Under the pieces are notes generated by a model. It saw only the letters and a list, made by a program, of their open reading frames with translations, ran no database searches and was not told where the DNA came from. Source: Methylococcaceae bacterium (GTDB lineage Bacteria; Pseudomonadota; Gammaproteobacteria; Methylococcales; Methylococcaceae). Taken from it: DNA of 32,923 nt. Where the stretch lies: contig CADDZF010000016.1 of the NCBI GenBank assembly GCA_902812445.1, positions 1 to 32,923 on the forward strand, in the 5' to 3' direction. The first letter of the stretch is position 1; each line of letters opens with the position of its first letter. This document shows, piece by piece, positions 8,107 to 17,300 of this stretch. The translations under genes and the position numbers were made by a program.

Positions 8107-11100
8107 TGGCCCTCCTGATCCGCTTCGCGCTGACCCAGCGCATGATGGTGGTGGTGCTGGCTCTGCTCTTGGCAGGCGGCGGCTACTATGCCGCCCGCGC
8201 GCTTCCCATCGATGCGTTTCCGGATGTCTCGCCGACCCAGGTCAAAATCATCGTCAAGGCGCCGGGCATGACGCCGGAGGAAGTCGAAATGCGCATCACC
8301 GCGCCGGTCGAGCTCGAGCTCCTGGGCATTCCGAAGCAGACGATGTTGCGCTCGATCGCCAAATACGCCCTGACCGACATCACCATCGATTTCGAGGAAG
8401 GCACCGATATCTATTGGGCGCGCCAGCAGATCGCCGAACGGCTGAACGGGGTCTGGGGGAATCTGCCGGAAGGCGTCGAGGGCGGTATCGCGCCGATGAC
8501 CACACCGCTCGGTGAAATGTTCATGTTCACCATCGAAGGCGGCGATCTCACGCTGATGCAGAAGCGCAACCTGCTCGACTGGGTCATCCGACCGGCCTTG
8601 CGGACGGTCCAAGGCGTCGCCGACGTCAATGCGCTGGGTGGCCTGGTACGCAGTTTCGAAGTGATCCCCGACAATATCCGCATGACCTCGCGCGGCATCA
8701 GTCCACAGGACCTCGTGCACGCGCTCAGGACCAATAACCGTAACGACGGCGCGGGCCGCCTGAGCGAAGGCGAAGAAGCCTTGCTGGTGCGCGCCGAGGG
8801 ACGTATCAAGACTCTGGATGACGTGCGGTCGATCGTCGTCGCCAACGCGCACGGCGTGCCGATTACGGTGGGCGATGTCGCCGAAGTGCGCATTGGGGCG
8901 TTGACCCGCTATGGCGCGGTCTCACAGAATGGCAGCGGCGAAGCGGTGGAAGGTCTGATATTAAGCCTGCGCGGCGCCAACGCGCGCCAGGTCGTGGACG
9001 GTTTGCGCAGCAAGTTGGCCGAGATCGGGCCCGCGCTGCCGCAAGGCGTCAATATCAGCACGTTCTACGACCGCGGCACGCTGGTCGATCGGGCCGTGCA
9101 TACCGTCATCAAGGCCTTGCTGGAAGCTACCGTACTGGTACTGGTGCTGCTGGTGCTGTTTCTCGGCGATTGGCGCGCGGCGCTGACGGTAGCCTGTTCT
9201 TTGCCGCTGGCGGCACTGTTTACGTTTATCCTGATGAAGCTGTTTGGCCTGACGGCCAATTTGATGAGTCTCGGCGGGCTGGCGATCGCCATCGGCATGC
9301 TGGTCGACGCGGCGGTCGTCGTCGTGGAAAACATCACCACCCGGCTTGCCGATGACGAGAATGCCCGGCGGCTGCCGCGCTTGCACCTAATCTACCGCGC
9401 CGTCAGCGAAGTGGCCGCGCCGGTGACTTCCGGCATCCTCATCATCATCATCGTATTCATCCCGCTGCTCACGCTGCAGGGGCTCGAAGGCAAGTTGTTT
9501 TCCCCGGTCGCGCTGACCATCGTCTTCGCGCTGAGCGGCTCTTTGATCATGTCGCTGACCATCATTCCCGTGCTGGCGTCCTTTTTCTTGCGCAAGGCGC
9601 CTCACCCGGAACCTTGGCTGCCGCGAAAACTGCACGCTTTGTACGCGCCTGCGCTCACATGGTGCCTCGGACATGGCAAACCGGTATTTGCCGCCGCTGC
9701 TGTGCTACTGCTTTTGACGGGGCTGGTATACGGCCGGATCGGAAAAACCTTCATGCCCACCATGGATGAAGGCGATATCGTCGTCCAAGTGGAGAAACTG
9801 CCGTCGATCACGCTCGATCAATCGGTACGGCTCGATATGCGGATCCAAAAAGCGCTGCTCGACCATGTACCCGAGATCAAGCGCGTGATCTCTCGCGTCG
9901 GGGCGGATGAGATCGGCCTGGATCCGATGGGCTTGAATGAAACGGACACCTTTCTGGCCCTCAAGCCAGCGAGTGAATGGCACGTGGGCAGCAAGGACGC
10001 CCTGATCGACGTGATCCGCAAGGTCATGGATACGATTCCCGGAATCGCCTATGGCTTTACGCAGCCGATCCAGATGCGGGTGACCGAGATGTTGACCGGC
10101 GTGCGCGGCGACGTGGCGGTCAAGCTGTACGGACCCGAGTTGAACGTCTTGAACGCGAAAGCCGAAGAAATCGCCGGATGGCTGCGCAAAATACCGGGGG
10201 CATCCGACGTCTTCACGCTACGCAACGAAGGCGTGCAGTACCTCGAGGTCAAGATCGACCGGCTCGCCGCTGGCCGCATGGGCCTCGACGGCGACCGCCT
10301 GGAAGAGGCCTTGCGGGCACAGATCGAGGGACTCAAGCTGGGCATCGTACAGGAAGGTGTGCAGCGTACGCCTCTGCTCCTGCGCGGCGCGGGTGAGCCG
10401 ACGCGCTTCGATAACCTGCAGATTACATTACCGAACGGCCAGCGCGCGCCGCTGTCGGCACTGGCCCGATTGGAACGCGTCGAAGGCGGCGTCTCCATCG
10501 CGCGGGAGCGCGGCCAGCGATTTTCGGTCGTGCGCAGCAACGTGAAAGGGCGCGATCTGGTGGGTTTCGTCGACGAAGCGCGTACGGCCGTCGCGCAACA
10601 AGTGTCCCTTCCTGCCGGCTATTACATCCAGTGGGGAGGCCAGTTCGAGAACCAGCAGCGCGCTGCGGCCAGGCTGTCGCTGGTCGTTCCGGTCGCGATC
10701 GGGTTGATCTTTCTGCTGCTGTTTTCGACGTTTGGGTCAATCAGCCAGGCGCTCCTGGTATTGTCCAACATTCCGCTGGCGATGATCGGTGGCGTGTTTG
10801 CGCTGTGGATTGCGGGGGAATATCTATCCGTGCCGGCGTCGGTGGGCTTTATCGCGCTGTTGGGTATCGCCGTGCTCAACGGTGTGGTGATGGTCAGCCA
10901 CTTCAACCAGCTTCGCGCCGCCGGCCTTAACATGGCGCACGTCGTGGTATCGGGTTCGCTGCGCAGACTGAGGCCGGTACTGATGACCGCCAGCATCGCG
11001 GCTTTCGGCCTGATACCTCTGCTATTCGCTAGCGGGCCGGGCTCGGAAATTCAACGGCCGCTGGCGATCGTCGTCGTCGGCGGGCTGGTTACTTCGACCT

Positions 11101-11168
11101 TGCTGACGCTCATCGTGCTGCCCATTCTGTATCGCCGCTTCGGAGAAACGCGGGAGACCCCGCCATGA
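8103..11168 (+). CDS. HME-type RND heavy-metal efflux pump, CzcA/CusA family (system 2)
   Basis: This 1021-aa inner-membrane pump is the normal size for the heavy-metal RND subfamily. It begins at ATGATG, where the first ATG overlaps the adaptor stop. Signatures include DAFPDVSPTQVKI (residues 37-49), a helix pair around 340-385, and the TM4 block AIAIGMLVDAAVVVVEN (D402, E409). The CzcA-like periplasmic sequence TQPIQMRVTEMLTGVRGDVA and C-terminal GEYLSVPASVGFIALLGIAV are also present. As in system 1, the first acidic residue of the CzcA TM4 motif is replaced by Ala, leaving one Asp and one Glu in the proton relay. It is followed with a 4-nt overlap by a DUF3240 gene, a frequent companion of czc-type operons. 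The exported metal cannot be read from the sequence. Confidence 0.95.
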   Translation: MMALLIRFALTQRMMVVVLALLLAGGGYYAARALPIDAFPDVSPTQVKIIVKAPGMTPEEVEMRITAPVELELLGIPKQTMLRSIAKYALTDITIDFEEGTDIYWARQQIAERLNGVWGNLPEGVEGGIAPMTTPLGEMFMFTIEGGDLTLMQKRNLLDWVIRPALRTVQGVADVNALGGLVRSFEVIPDNIRMTSRGISPQDLVHALRTNNRNDGAGRLSEGEEALLVRAEGRIKTLDDVRSIVVANAHGVPITVGDVAEVRIGALTRYGAVSQNGSGEAVEGLILSLRGANARQVVDGLRSKLAEIGPALPQGVNISTFYDRGTLVDRAVHTVIKALLEATVLVLVLLVLFLGDWRAALTVACSLPLAALFTFILMKLFGLTANLMSLGGLAIAIGMLVDAAVVVVENITTRLADDENARRLPRLHLIYRAVSEVAAPVTSGILIIIIVFIPLLTLQGLEGKLFSPVALTIVFALSGSLIMSLTIIPVLASFFLRKAPHPEPWLPRKLHALYAPALTWCLGHGKPVFAAAAVLLLLTGLVYGRIGKTFMPTMDEGDIVVQVEKLPSITLDQSVRLDMRIQKALLDHVPEIKRVISRVGADEIGLDPMGLNETDTFLALKPASEWHVGSKDALIDVIRKVMDTIPGIAYGFTQPIQMRVTEMLTGVRGDVAVKLYGPELNVLNAKAEEIAGWLRKIPGASDVFTLRNEGVQYLEVKIDRLAAGRMGLDGDRLEEALRAQIEGLKLGIVQEGVQRTPLLLRGAGEPTRFDNLQITLPNGQRAPLSALARLERVEGGVSIARERGQRFSVVRSNVKGRDLVGFVDEARTAVAQQVSLPAGYYIQWGGQFENQQRAAARLSLVVPVAIGLIFLLLFSTFGSISQALLVLSNIPLAMIGGVFALWIAGEYLSVPASVGFIALLGIAVLNGVVMVSHFNQLRAAGLNMAHVVVSGSLRRLRPVLMTASIAAFGLIPLLFASGPGSEIQRPLAIVVVGGLVTSTLLTLIVLPILYRRFGETRETPP

Positions 11169-11461
11169 GATATTTGATCAGGCTGACCGCCTCTCCCACT
11201 CTGGAAGAAGCCTTGATCGATTGGCTGGCGCGCTTTGAGAGCCCCTATGGCTTCAGCAGTTTTCCTCTGAGCGGTCACTCGAGCCGTATGGATGGAATGA
11301 GTTTGGCTGAACAGGTCAGCGGCCGGAAAAAACGGGTTGCCTTCGAGATTGATGTCGCGGAAGCCGAGTTGGCATCGTTCCTCGACCGGCTGAGGCAGGA
11401 TTTCAACGGCTCTGGGATCCACTTCCAGGTTTTACCGGTAAGCGAGAGCGGCGATATCTAG
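11165..11461 (+). CDS. DUF3240-like small protein of the metal-efflux operon
   Basis: This 98-aa protein starts inside the pump stop codon (ATGA) and is therefore the fifth gene of the operon. No signal peptide or membrane helix is visible, so it is probably cytoplasmic. The block SGHSSRMDGMSLAEQVSGRK (near residues 36-55), followed by KRVAFEIDV and a C-terminal alpha/beta segment, matches my memory of DUF3240. These are small PII-like ferredoxin-fold proteins found after CzcA-type pumps, some with a signalling or metal-sensing role proposed. The assignment rests on that motif, the length (about 100 residues) and the genomic position. A regulatory or metal-sensing function is inference. Confidence 0.7.
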   Translation: MRYLIRLTASPTLEEALIDWLARFESPYGFSSFPLSGHSSRMDGMSLAEQVSGRKKRVAFEIDVAEAELASFLDRLRQDFNGSGIHFQVLPVSESGDI

Positions 11462-11483
11462 CGGGCTTTGTGCCGATCATCCG

Positions 11484-12359
11484 CTATAGATGAGCAATCG
11501 CCGTGAGTTCCCGCTGGGTGGCCCTTACCGCGCCGGGCAAATCGGGCGGAACCGGATGAATGGTTTTCTTGTACGCCGTGAGTATTCGGCGAACATAGCT
11601 TTGCGTTTCCGCGTAAGGCGGTACGTCCTTATACTGCTCAACCGCTCCCTCGCCGGCATTGTACGCCGCCAGCACCAGTTTGACGTTCCCCGCAAAGTGG
11701 CGCATCAACCAGTGCAGATAGGCCGTGCCGCCGATGATGTTTTCGATGGGATCCCACACGTCTTTGATACCGAAGCGCTCCGCCGTGGCGGGGATGAGTT
11801 GCATCAGTCCCTGGGCGTTTTTGTGCGACAGCGCGATGGCATTGAAGCCGGATTCGGCCTGAATCACGGCGAGGACCAGTTCGGGATCGATCGAGAATCT
11901 GGGCGCGATCTGGCGGGCCCAGCTCTCGATCGTCCGGTTTTCGGGCCTTGCAGAATCGCTCGGCGCCGTGGCCGGCGATCGACAATAGGGATCGCGCTCG
12001 CCGGCAACGCCCATATAGCGGCCCAACATCCGCGTCGCAAAACGGTCACCCGCAGCCGCGGCTCGCTTGAACCAGCCCAAGGCCAAGCCAATGTTCTGCT
12101 GGAATCCGCGGCCGTTGAAATACATCCATCCAAGGTTATAGGCAGCCGGGACATCGCCCAGCAGCGCGGCCTTGCAGTACAGTCGATAGGCTTCCTTATA
12201 ATCGACTTTAATCCCTCGTCCATGCTCATACCGGGTTGCCAACTGGCGCAGGCTCGCTGCTTCTGGGTTCACTCCATCCGTCCCGCTCGCGACCGACGAC
12301 AGAGCGAGCAGTATGCCGAACAGGGCCGTTTTGCAGTGCACGCCTGTCAATTCTTTCAC
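11484..12359 (-). CDS. Soluble lytic murein transglycosylase (SLT domain) with Sel1 repeats
   Basis: This 291-aa periplasmic enzyme would cleave the MurNAc-GlcNAc bond of peptidoglycan to give 1,6-anhydro products. The GTG at 12359 is preferred: AGGGGA lies about 5 nt upstream and it opens a signal peptide ending near residue 26 (LLALSSVASG). The frame remains open to an ATG at 12470, but those 37 residues lack export features. Two Sel1/TPR-like repeats follow (residues about 36-105, with GRGIKVDYKEAYRLYCKAAL and GRGFQQNIGLALGWFKRAAA). The family-1 SLT domain follows, with AVIQAESGFNA (catalytic E169), GLMQLIP (184-190) and AAYNAGEGAV (231-240). The Sel1 repeats probably mediate protein contacts. 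It converges with the efflux operon and belongs to no obvious operon. Confidence 0.9.
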   Translation of the reverse strand: MKELTGVHCKTALFGILLALSSVASGTDGVNPEAASLRQLATRYEHGRGIKVDYKEAYRLYCKAALLGDVPAAYNLGWMYFNGRGFQQNIGLALGWFKRAAAAGDRFATRMLGRYMGVAGERDPYCRSPATAPSDSARPENRTIESWARQIAPRFSIDPELVLAVIQAESGFNAIALSHKNAQGLMQLIPATAERFGIKDVWDPIENIIGGTAYLHWLMRHFAGNVKLVLAAYNAGEGAVEQYKDVPPYAETQSYVRRILTAYKKTIHPVPPDLPGAVRATQRELTAIAHL

Positions 12360-12513
12360 AAAAATCCCCTGTTCATGGTGCCGGTTTAATGGCAGGCAAC
12401 AGAAACCGCTGGAACCGATTAATTCATCCGTGTCGTGTACGCAATCGTTCTCGTACCGGACTAGAGACATAGACCTTCGTGCCCGCGAACGGGCCGCGCG
12501 GAGGAACCGCCTG

Positions 12514-13122
12514 CTAGGTGATCAGCCCCTCTTCCCTCATAGCTTGTCTCACCGCCGGAAGGGTGGCGATACGGGCCAGATAATCGGTGAGTTTTGGCCA
12601 CGGCCTGAGGTCGATCTTTAGATAAGGACTCCAGTTCAAGACGGTGAAGAGATAGGCATCGGCCACCGTGAAGCGGTCACCCATGAGGTAAGGGGCGCTG
12701 CCCAGCCGCCCGGCCAAATAGTCGAACCGCTGACCGAGTAGTGTCAACTGATTTTCCCTCCACTCCGCAACGATGCCGGGCTTGAACAGAGGGCCCATCT
12801 GCTTGTGTAGTTCGGACGCGATGAAATTCAGCCACTCCATCAGGCGATAGCGCGCCGGAGTTCCCGCTTGAGGCGCCAAGCCGGTCTCCGGTTTGCGATC
12901 GGCTAAATACTGAAGGATCACCGCCGCTTCGGTGAGAATCTCCCCATCGTCCAGTTCCAGGGCGGGCACATAACCTTTGGGGTTGATCTCGGCGAAATCC
13001 CTGCCGCTGCTGGTCCGCTTGGTGGCGAGATCTACCTTTTCCAGATCGCAGTCAAGCTCGGCCTGGCGCAGGACGATATGCGGCGCCATCGAGCACGCAC
13101 TGGGAGAATAATAGAGTTTCAT
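12514..13122 (-). CDS. gstA: Beta-class glutathione S-transferase
   Basis: This 202-aa cytoplasmic protein has the standard bacterial beta-class GST length. The N-terminal thioredoxin-like domain starts MKLYYSPSACSMAPHIVLRQ, with the class-defining Cys10. It contains NPKGYVPALELDDG, where the cis-Pro loop binds glutathione, and LTEAAVILQYLAD. The helical C-terminal domain contains ELHKQMGPLF with His106, a residue shared with E. coli GstA, and the N-capping motif FTVADAYLF. It conjugates glutathione to electrophiles or handles peroxides; the physiological substrate is unknown. GGAGG lies 5 nt before the ATG. It is divergent from the HdeD-like gene across a 466-nt non-coding stretch. Confidence 0.93.
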   Translation of the reverse strand: MKLYYSPSACSMAPHIVLRQAELDCDLEKVDLATKRTSSGRDFAEINPKGYVPALELDDGEILTEAAVILQYLADRKPETGLAPQAGTPARYRLMEWLNFIASELHKQMGPLFKPGIVAEWRENQLTLLGQRFDYLAGRLGSAPYLMGDRFTVADAYLFTVLNWSPYLKIDLRPWPKLTDYLARIATLPAVRQAMREEGLIT

Positions 13123-13588
13123 GGCAACCTCCGACTAGGCATCAATGGATAGACAGTGCGCCCGGGTTTTCGGACCCATTTCGGAGGAAGCATGCTGCAC
13201 TCTCGGCACGGCGCTGTCAACCATGGCCAGCAATGCGGCCAGAATCCGGCGCGTGCCGGGTCCTGGCATGGCCGGCGGTCCAGTGCCATGCACGCCTTTT
13301 GGGATGATATCGGCGTTGCAACCGCTCGATGAGGCCGGGCAAACCGTCTGGAGCCCTTATCATTCCGGCCCGAAAATACCCTCCTGGTATTTCGGGCCAT
13401 CGCCAAGGCCGCGATACGAGAATTGGCGAATATTTGTTTGACTTCAAAACGGGTTTGGCATTTATTAGGGACCCCACAGGGCGGCTCGAGCAGCACGTGC
13501 GGTGAATAAGGCGGCGTCACACGAGCCACCCGTCTTGCCGCTTTTGCTAGCGGTCGATGAGGCAAGCGTCACTGATGAGGAGGGCGCC
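13123..13588. other. 466-nt intergenic region between divergent genes, no supported CDS
   Basis: Open frames exist on both strands, for example 13145-13441 plus and 13119-13565 minus. Their compositions are dominated by Arg, Pro and Cys and they match nothing I recognise, so I treat them as non-coding. The region should hold the promoters of the GST gene and the HdeD-like gene, but I could not single out convincing -35/-10 pairs. The one clear structure is the hairpin at 13367-13398. Confidence 0.5.
13367..13398. repeat. Strong imperfect hairpin of REP-like character
   Basis: GGCCCGAAAATACC (13367-13380), loop CTCCT and GGTATTTCGGGCC (13386-13398) pair over 13 bp with one bulged A. Neither strand has a following T-run, and no gene converges on it, so it does not look like a classical terminator. 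It could be a single copy of a dispersed palindromic repeat or a regulatory structure; only one copy was noticed in this window. Confidence 0.5.
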
Positions 13589-14164
13589 ATGATAAACATT
13601 TATTCAGAGGATTGGTGGAACGTTGCATTGCGGGGATCAATCGCTCTGCTCTACGGCGTGTTGATCTTCGTGTGGCCGGCCATATCGCTCCTCGCGTTGA
13701 TGTATCTGTTTGGCGCCTATGCGCTGGTTGACGGTATCTTTGCCATGGTCGCGGCCGTCCGCGCTGCTCGCCGCGAGCGCAAGTGGTGGCCGCTGGCATT
13801 GGCCGGCATAGCCGGCGTGGCCGCAGGGTTGCTCACATTCGCCTGGCCTGGCATTACAGCTTTGACCTTGCTCTACTTCATTGCTTTCTGGGCCGTCCTG
13901 ACAGGGGTTTCCTGCATCGCCTGGGCGATTCAGTTGCGTAAGGAGATTGAAGGCGAATGGCTGCTCGCGCTTGGCGGCGTCATGGCGATATTTTTTGGTC
14001 TCGTGTTCATCATCTTTCCGGGAGCTGGCGCTCTCACCGTCATCTGGTTGATCGGCGCGTTCTCGACAGCGTTCGGCATCGTGATGCTGACTTTGGCGTT
14101 CCGTCTTTATCGATGGCAGTCGGGGCGGCGCGATGAGTTCCCGAAAGGAACGACGCCGTTATGA
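13589..14164 (+). CDS. HdeD-like (DUF308) integral membrane protein
   Basis: This 191-aa protein is built almost entirely of membrane helices. Six segments are apparent near residues 13-33, 35-55, 70-87, 90-112, 124-143 and 147-171. Repeated motifs such as [20 protein letters not shown] and [21 protein letters not shown] are typical of the two-fold repeated DUF308 (HdeD) fold. The ATG at 13589 has an excellent GAGGAGG upstream; the frame extends 29 codons further without membrane character. HdeD is an acid-resistance membrane protein in E. coli, but most relatives are uncharacterised, so the precise role here is unknown. Its stop overlaps the convergent stop of pqqE by a few bases. Confidence 0.88.
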   Translation: MINIYSEDWWNVALRGSIALLYGVLIFVWPAISLLALMYLFGAYALVDGIFAMVAAVRAARRERKWWPLALAGIAGVAAGLLTFAWPGITALTLLYFIAFWAVLTGVSCIAWAIQLRKEIEGEWLLALGGVMAIFFGLVFIIFPGAGALTVIWLIGAFSTAFGIVMLTLAFRLYRWQSGRRDEFPKGTTPL

Positions 14165-15292
14165 GGGGCGGAACGCCCGGGAGTTCTTAGGATTGCGGAA
14201 CACCAAGGGCTTGGATGTCGCCCTGCCGGACAGGGCGCTCGCGGCATCGATTACCTGAGTGATCTTATCGTGGTGGGGTGACAGGCTGCATACCGGATCG
14301 GCCTGGCTCATGTCACCGGTATAAAGATAAGCCTGGCAGCGGCAACCGCCGAAGTCCTTGACTTTCTCCGGGCAGGATCGGCACGGTTCCTTCATCCAGT
14401 TAAAGCCGCGGAATTTGTTGAAGGCTTTTGAGTGTAGCCAGATGTCCTCAATGCTCGTGTCCCGCACGTTCGGGAAGTCGAGCCCGGGTAATTCACGCGC
14501 GGCGTGGCAGGGCAGTGCGACGCCGTCAGGAGCGATGGTGAGAAACGTGGTACCCCAGCCGTTCATGCAGGCTTTGGGCCGGTCTTCGTAAAGATCCGGC
14601 ACGACGTAATAGATCTTCATCGTTCCCTTGAGTCGTTCCTTGTAGCTCTGCGCCATGGCCTCGGCCTCCTTTAACTGGCGACGGCTGGGCAGTAATTGAT
14701 CGCGGTTGAGATGCGCCCAGCCGTAATATTGCGTATTGGCGAGTTCCAGATAGTCGGCATTGAGCTCCATGGCCATTTCCAATATGGCTTGCATCTGGTG
14801 AATGTTCTGGCGGTGAATGACTACGCAGAGCACCATGGGATAGCCGTATTTTTTCACCAGCCGGGCGACTTTTTGCTTGTGCTCGAAGCTTTCGGTGCCG
14901 GCCAGTTGATCGTTGAGCAGTTTTTCAGGCGACTGGATGCTGATCTGAATGTGGTCCAGACCGGCCTCTTTCAGTTCGGCGACTTTCGCTTCCGTCATGC
15001 CATAGCCGGAGGTGATGAGGTTGCTGTAATAGCCCAGCTGGCGGGCGTGCCGCACCAGCACCGCTAAGTCCCGGCGGACCAATGGCTCGCCGCCGGAAAA
15101 TCCCAGCTGCACCGCGCCCAACGCGCGGGCGTCGGTGAGAACCCCAAGCCAATCGTCGGTATCGAGCTCGTCCGTGTGCCTGGTGTAATCGACAGGGTTC
15201 GAACAATAAGGGCATTGCAACGGACAGCGGTACGTGAGCTCGGCCAATAGCCAGCGCGGCTTAGCGGGGGAAAGAATGTCTGATCCAGCCAT
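14159..15292 (-). CDS. pqqE: PqqA peptide radical SAM enzyme PqqE
   Basis: This 377-aa radical SAM enzyme catalyses the first step of PQQ synthesis, the C-C bond between the Glu and Tyr side chains of PqqA, with PqqD as peptide chaperone. The radical SAM motif CPLQCPYC places C23, C27 and C30 on the 4Fe-4S cluster, and GFSGGEP follows. The C-terminal SPASM part carries [28 protein letters not shown] and a final Cys in DPVCSLSP, the ligands of the auxiliary Fe-S clusters. I chose the ATG at 15292; the frame also opens at a TTG at 15319. Either start overlaps the end of pqqD (32 or 59 nt), so translation is coupled. This is the last gene of the operon and converges with the HdeD-like gene. Confidence 0.97.
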   Translation of the reverse strand: MAGSDILSPAKPRWLLAELTYRCPLQCPYCSNPVDYTRHTDELDTDDWLGVLTDARALGAVQLGFSGGEPLVRRDLAVLVRHARQLGYYSNLITSGYGMTEAKVAELKEAGLDHIQISIQSPEKLLNDQLAGTESFEHKQKVARLVKKYGYPMVLCVVIHRQNIHQMQAILEMAMELNADYLELANTQYYGWAHLNRDQLLPSRRQLKEAEAMAQSYKERLKGTMKIYYVVPDLYEDRPKACMNGWGTTFLTIAPDGVALPCHAARELPGLDFPNVRDTSIEDIWLHSKAFNKFRGFNWMKEPCRSCPEKVKDFGGCRCQAYLYTGDMSQADPVCSLSPHHDKITQVIDAASALSGRATSKPLVFRNPKNSRAFRPS

Positions 15293-15542
15293 TTGCGAGG
15301 GCAGCCTCCAACAGTTCAAAGATATCTTTCCTTAGACCTGTAGTCTCAAACTTTTCTTCCAGCTCGGCGACAATATCCTCGAGCGTGTGCGTGCCATCGC
15401 ATAGCTTGAGAATCTCCGCCGCCGTGGGATTCAGCTCGACCATGCCTTCGGGATAGAGAATCACGTATCGCTGTTGCGCTTCTTCCCACTGCAGCCGGTG
15501 CAGCGGTGAAAAACTCAGCGGGCTCTTTGGATCGAGCGCCAT
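15261..15542 (-). CDS. pqqD: PQQ biosynthesis peptide chaperone PqqD
   Basis: This 93-aa cytoplasmic protein binds the PqqA precursor and delivers it to PqqE. The length equals that of stand-alone PqqD proteins (about 90-95 aa), and it is not fused to PqqC or PqqE as in some organisms. Recognisable family features are [20 protein letters not shown] (residues 25-44) and [10 protein letters not shown], followed by a winged-helix-like C-terminal half. The ATG at 15542 begins 1 nt after the TGA of pqqC, indicating re-initiation coupling. The frame extends 21 codons upstream into pqqC, but those residues are not PqqD-like. Confidence 0.95.
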   Translation of the reverse strand: MALDPKSPLSFSPLHRLQWEEAQQRYVILYPEGMVELNPTAAEILKLCDGTHTLEDIVAELEEKFETTGLRKDIFELLEAALANGWIRHSFPR

Positions 15543-15543
15543 G

Positions 15544-16275
15544 TCAGAGTTGGCGAATGTTGAAATAGGGCGGTTTATTTTCGATATAGGCCAGGTACAT
15601 GGCATCTAGCATGCTCCAGAGGATATCCAGCTTGAACTGGAGGATGTCCAATGCCCGTTCCTGTTGCTCACGCGTCTTGAAGTAAGCCAGGGTGATGGCG
15701 AGCCCGTGCTGCACATCCCGGCCGGCCTGAGCAACGCGGTTGCGGAAGTAGGCGAGTCCTTCGGCAGCAATCCAGGGGTAGTGATCGGGCCAGCCGGCGA
15801 GGCGCTGCTGGTGAATGGTGGGCGCGAACAATTCGGTCAGCGAGGAGCACGCCGCCTCCTGCCAGATCGCCGTGCGGGCGAAATTGACGTAGGCATCCAC
15901 CGCAAAGCGCACGCCCGGTAGCACGCCCCTCAACGAAGTGAGCCCATCCCGCGTCAGCCCACAGGCGATGCCGAGCTGAATCCAGGCTTCGATGCCGCCC
16001 GGTTCATCGCCGCTACCGTCATGGTCCAGAATGCGCTGTAGCCACTTGCGGCGCGTTTCCCGATCCGCGCAGTTAGCGAGGACGGCGGCATCTTTGCGCG
16101 GAATATTGACCTGATAATAAAAACGATTGGCGACCCACCCCTGAATCTGTTGCCTATTGAGCTTTCCTTCGCTCATGAGGAGGTGATAGGGGTGCTGGAT
16201 ATGGTAGTACTTTTCCTTGGCGCGCAGGCGGGCTTCGAATTCTTCGCGGGTCCAGGGTTTGGTTTCAACATTCAT
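15544..16275 (-). CDS. pqqC: Pyrroloquinoline-quinone synthase PqqC
   Basis: This 243-aa cofactorless oxidase catalyses the last step of PQQ synthesis, an eight-electron ring closure and oxidation of AHQQ by oxygen. The all-helical heme-oxygenase-like protein shows [20 protein letters not shown] (residues 47-66) and [18 protein letters not shown]. It also shows [16 protein letters not shown] with His155, and GLAYFRNRV with Tyr176 and Arg180. These correspond to residues lining the active site of the Klebsiella enzyme. The ATG at 16275 is 7 nt after the pqqB stop. An upstream in-frame extension overlapping pqqB is not PqqC-like and was rejected as start. Confidence 0.97.
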   Translation of the reverse strand: MNVETKPWTREEFEARLRAKEKYYHIQHPYHLLMSEGKLNRQQIQGWVANRFYYQVNIPRKDAAVLANCADRETRRKWLQRILDHDGSGDEPGGIEAWIQLGIACGLTRDGLTSLRGVLPGVRFAVDAYVNFARTAIWQEAACSSLTELFAPTIHQQRLAGWPDHYPWIAAEGLAYFRNRVAQAGRDVQHGLAITLAYFKTREQQERALDILQFKLDILWSMLDAMYLAYIENKPPYFNIRQL

Positions 16276-16282
16276 AGGCTGG

Positions 16283-17197
16283 TTACAAGCAGATTTCCAT
16301 GCCGTCATGGGAGACTTCGATGTGCGCACTGTCGAGAATTGCCCGCTCGTCGCTGTTCTCGTCCAGGATGGGATTGGTATTGTTGATATGGATCAGAATC
16401 TTGCGCGGCCTGTCCAGGGTATTCAGCACTTCGATCATACCGCCTGCGCCGGACTGAGGCAGATGACCCATCGCGCGCGCTGGCTTGTCGCAGATTCCCG
16501 CCCGCTCCATCTCGTCCTCGCGCCAGAAAGTGCCGTCGACCAGCAGGCAGTCGGCCTCACGCATGGAGGCATAGACGTGCGACTCAATCTCGCCGAGACC
16601 CGGCGCATAATACAGTTTGCTGCCGCTCGAGAGCTGCTCGATGGTGACGCCGATATTATCGCCATCATGAGGATCGTGGCGGTGCGGTGAGTAAGGCGGC
16701 GCTTTGCTTTTCAGGGAGTGTGGATAAAAACGCAGATCGTCGACGTTGGGAATGGCAAAGCCGCCACCGTTCAGCGGGATGCCATGATGCCGGATGCCGC
16801 AGTAGTGCTTGAGTATTTCCAATAAAGGAAAGCCGGTCGAGAGATCCTGGCGCACCGCATCGCTACAATAAAGATCGAGCGGTACGGTGGATTCACGCAG
16901 CATCAGTAGCCCCGTCGCATGATCGATTTGGCTGTCGATCAGGATAATCGCCTCAATGCCGGTATCGCGGACGCCTTGGCGCGGCTGGATGGCGGGAAAT
17001 GCCTGAAGCTGCGTGCGGACATCCGGGGACGCATTGAATAACACCCAGTGGTCGCCGTCGCTACTGACGGCAATTGAAGATTGAGTGCGCGCTTGGGCCC
17101 GCATCTCGCCCAGGCGGAGCCGACGGCAGTTGTGGCAGTTGCAGTTCCACTGCGGAAAGCCGCCGCCCGCGGCTGAGCCTAACACCCTGATTTTCAT
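16283..17197 (-). CDS. pqqB: PQQ biosynthesis protein PqqB
   Basis: This 304-aa protein of the metallo-beta-lactamase fold has the usual PqqB length. PqqB has been assigned an iron-dependent hydroxylase role on the Glu-Tyr intermediate. Visible hallmarks are the N-terminal [19 protein letters not shown] (residues 6-24) with the structural zinc cysteines C19, C21 and C24. The metal-site segment [16 protein letters not shown] and a C-terminal HINNTNPIL are also present. The ATG is preceded by a run of seven A and no clear Shine-Dalgarno sequence. The gene lies 103 nt after pqqA, with a strong palindrome between them. This suggests lower expression than pqqA. Confidence 0.97.
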   Translation of the reverse strand: MKIRVLGSAAGGGFPQWNCNCHNCRRLRLGEMRAQARTQSSIAVSSDGDHWVLFNASPDVRTQLQAFPAIQPRQGVRDTGIEAIILIDSQIDHATGLLMLRESTVPLDLYCSDAVRQDLSTGFPLLEILKHYCGIRHHGIPLNGGGFAIPNVDDLRFYPHSLKSKAPPYSPHRHDPHDGDNIGVTIEQLSSGSKLYYAPGLGEIESHVYASMREADCLLVDGTFWREDEMERAGICDKPARAMGHLPQSGAGGMIEVLNTLDRPRKILIHINNTNPILDENSDERAILDSAHIEVSHDGMEICL

Positions 17198-17251
17198 TTT
17201 TTTGGCCGGGACTAGAGGGACACCGGGGCTTGATAGGCGTCGAACAAACGA

Positions 17252-17283
17252 AAACGGGGTTTCATGCGCATGAAACCCCGTTT
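17252..17283 (-). terminator. Perfect 32-nt palindrome between pqqA and pqqB, attenuator/terminator-like
   Basis: AAACGGGGTTTCATG is followed by CG and its exact reverse complement, so the RNA can form a stem of up to 15 bp. In the pqq transcription direction it is followed by the U-rich TTTTCGTTTGTT. It lies 17 nt after the pqqA stop and 54 nt before the pqqB start. The likely role is partial termination or RNA stabilisation, so that the PqqA substrate peptide is made in excess over the enzymes. The structure is seen; the function is inferred. Confidence 0.75.
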
Positions 17284-17300
17284 GGGAATCCAGCCGCCGA

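Noticed and set aside
13119-13565. 148-codon minus-strand open frame upstream of gst
   Set aside because: Arg/Pro/Cys-rich, no family resemblance, no ribosome-binding site noticed, and it covers the hairpin; likely a chance frame in GC-rich DNA.
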